NCBI GenBank assembly: GCA_964368965.1
Contig: CAYJDR010000069.1
Location: forward strand, 1 to 7,115
DNA: 7,115 nt
Source of the DNA: CAYJDR01 sp964368965
Lineage (GTDB): Bacteria > Chrysiogenota > Deferribacteres > Deferribacterales > Mucispirillaceae
Reading direction: 5' to 3'
Shown here: piece after piece, positions 6,467-7,115 of the stretch
Position numbering within the stretch: the stretch's first letter is position 1
Layout: every line of letters begins with the position of its first letter
Notes under the pieces: generated by a model
Seen by the model: only the letters and a program-made list of their open reading frames with translations
What the model was told of the DNA's origin: nothing
Database searches by the model: none
Made by a program: the position numbers and the translations under genes

Positions 6467-6589
6467 AGGGCATGAGGACAATACCGAGGGGGGAACAAGA
6501 TGCTCAAGGTGTATATTGTGTGTATCAACTTGAATTTATAAAATAAAAACAAGCAGTGGTTTAAATTGTGAAGAAATGTAAAATTTTTG

Positions 6590-6618
6590 TTGACAGAAAG
6601 GTGTCATTGAGGCATCTT
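6590..6618 (+). promoter_or_regulatory. rrn promoter unit P1 (degenerate -10)
   Basis: TTGACA (6590-6595), a 17-base spacer, then CATCTT (6613-6618), which matches the -10 consensus at only three positions. The AT-rich stretch at about 6558-6588 upstream could act as an UP element. As the outermost of three units, it is probably weak or dependent on an activator or UP element. Confidence 0.45.
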
Positions 6619-6697
6619 CCCTTTCGCGCTGAGGCAAACAGCGCGTCTCGTGAGGGCAGAAGTTAAATGCGCTTTGAAAAAAGTTTTAAAAAAGTTG

Positions 6698-6726
6698 TTG
6701 ACAAGATCGGCAACATGAGGCAGATT
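6698..6726 (+). promoter_or_regulatory. rrn promoter unit P2 (degenerate -10)
   Basis: TTGACA (6698-6703), 17 bases, then CAGATT (6721-6726), again three of six matches to TATAAT. An A-rich segment (6677-6693) precedes it. The sequence after the -10, including CTCTCCGCG, aligns with the initiation region of P3, which supports a real or formerly active promoter. Confidence 0.5.
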
Positions 6727-6804
6727 ACCTCTCCGCGCTGAGGAAAACAGCGAAGGTCGGCTCGAGCGTTTCTCGGGAAGGTTCTGAAAAAAAAGAAAAA
6801 GTTG

Positions 6805-6833
6805 TTGACACGCCGAAGCGGTGAGCGTATAAA
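6805..6833 (+). promoter_or_regulatory. Main rrn promoter P3
   Basis: TTGACA (6805-6810), a 17-base spacer and TATAAA (6828-6833) make an almost perfect sigma70 core promoter. An A-rich stretch (6787-6800) lies just upstream as a likely UP element. Initiation is expected near 6840, after the discriminator GACTCT. It is the strongest promoter of the window and the last of the three tandem units. Confidence 0.85.
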
Positions 6834-7030
6834 GACTCTCCGCGACACGGAAAGCCAAAGCGGCAACGTGAAGCAACAATAACCGTAAAATGTTACGGTT
6901 CAAAGGCAAAAGAGCGAAATGCTGGAAACAGCATGAGCCGATAAATTTGCAAGTAGCTTGAGCTTAGCTCAAGCGTTAAGCTTGAAATTTTCGTGCCTTT
7001 CCGCCCCACATAATGATGTGGCTGGCGGTT

Positions 7031-7052
7031 CAAATCTGCAAAGGCAGATTTG
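7031..7052 (+). promoter_or_regulatory. boxB-like hairpin of the rrn antitermination site
   Basis: CAAATCTGC (7031-7039) and GCAGATTTG (7044-7052) pair perfectly over 9 bp around the loop AAAG. It lies four bases upstream of the boxA-like element, the order seen in rrn leaders of other bacteria. A purely structural role in 16S precursor folding is the alternative. Confidence 0.5.
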
Positions 7053-7056
7053 CTGA

Positions 7057-7067
7057 TTCTTTGACAA
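7057..7067 (+). promoter_or_regulatory. boxA-like antitermination element
   Basis: TTCTTTGACAA closely resembles the rrn boxA core (E. coli CTCTTTAACAA), which recruits NusB and S10 to prevent early termination in rRNA operons. It is placed late in the leader, after the boxB-like stem and shortly before the expected 16S 5' end. It also contains TTGACA-like bases, but no matching -10 follows at the right distance within the window. Confidence 0.65.
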
Positions 7068-7115
7068 GTGAAGAGCGAAATTGGGAAGAAAAAAATGACG
7101 AGTGAGTATTTTATC

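Larger units (their letters stand above)
6584..6850 (+). repeat. Three diverged ~108-bp tandem promoter units
   Basis: Perfect TTGACA hexamers at 6590, 6698 and 6805 are spaced 108 and 107 bases apart and sit in shared flanking sequence. Each is preceded by an A/T run (GTTGTTGACA in units 2 and 3). Units 1 and 2 share TGAGGCA at the end of the 17-base spacer, then CGCGCTGAGG and AAACAGCG, which can form a small hairpin (6625-6645 and 6736-6752). CTCTCCGCG follows the -10 in units 2 and 3, with a related CCTTTCGCG in unit 1. The third unit is cut short after CTCTCCGCG and continues into unique leader sequence. This is best read as tandem duplication of an rrn promoter segment followed by divergence. 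Confidence 0.75.
6840..7115 (+). other. Leader of a ribosomal RNA operon (16S gene beyond the right edge)
   Basis: The stretch has no credible coding sequence. It holds a series of perfect or near-perfect hairpins: AACCGTAA/TTACGGTT (6881-6900); ATGCTG-GAAA-CAGCAT with a GNRA loop (6919-6934); GCTTGAGC/GCTCAAGC (6956-6974); an 11-bp stem with a two-base bulge (7001-7028); and a 9-bp stem (7031-7052) just before a boxA-like element. Tandem strong promoters, hairpins, then boxB-boxA order is the usual design of rrn leaders. The mature 16S start motif (AGAGTTTGATC) is not reached, so the identification is an inference from architecture. Confidence 0.72.

Noticed and set aside
6349..6552. Minus-strand 67-codon frame upstream of and overlapping ndk.
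   Set aside because: It overlaps the ndk start and Shine-Dalgarno in another frame and covers the ndk upstream region; no coding features.
6604..6909. Minus-strand open frames of 101 and 67 codons opposite the rrn promoter region.
   Set aside because: They lie across three tandem promoters and structured leader sequence, have no Shine-Dalgarno or family motif, and their composition follows the repeat units.
6840..7115. A tRNA gene or riboswitch in the hairpin-rich right end.
   Set aside because: No cloverleaf with T-loop GTTCRA and matching acceptor stem can be drawn, and no known riboswitch core is recognised; boxA and tandem promoters fit an rrn leader better.

Overview
The window carries seven complete protein genes and ends in what looks like the promoter and leader region of a ribosomal RNA operon, whose 16S gene should begin just past the right edge. 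Base composition is moderate. The gene families are a CbiK-type anaerobic cobaltochelatase, RmlD, DUF3179, Ndk and ProC. Together with the rRNA leader they suggest a Gram-negative anaerobe, possibly a moderate-GC member of the Desulfovibrionales. That assignment is an inference from gene content, not from a marker gene. The layout is ordinary chromosome; I see no transposase, integrase, phage gene, CRISPR array or tRNA.

Left part (1-3338). Positions 1-224 hold no gene I can support. A SPOUT-family tRNA/rRNA 2'-O-methyltransferase (TrmJ-like, 225-986, +) follows and ends in a strong terminator. Facing it is a two-gene minus-strand unit: rfbD (dTDP-4-dehydrorhamnose reductase), driven by a near-consensus sigma70 promoter, then an exported DUF3179 protein 27 bases downstream. 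That unit ends in its own perfect 16-bp terminator hairpin. The 282 bases between the two convergent units hold only terminators.

Middle part (3339-5160). A divergent intergenic region of about 190 bases separates rfbD from a plus-strand pair. The first gene is a CbiK-like chelatase that keeps both metal-binding histidines but has Asn where the family normally has an acidic ligand. The second overlaps it by 13 bases and encodes an exported DsbA/thioredoxin-fold protein whose CxxC is replaced by VPQS. A bidirectional terminator separates this pair from the convergent ndk-proC operon on the minus strand, where the two genes overlap as ATGA.

Right part (6389-7115). After the ndk upstream region, three promoter-like units repeat at 107-108 base spacing, each with a perfect TTGACA. 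Only the last has a good -10 (TATAAA). They feed a leader of at least 275 bases made of successive hairpins, a boxB-like stem and a boxA-like antitermination element. This is the usual architecture of a bacterial rrn operon.

The most interesting points are the coupled pair of proteins that both lack canonical active-site residues (cbiK and the DsbA-like gene) and the tandemly triplicated rrn promoter with only one intact -10.
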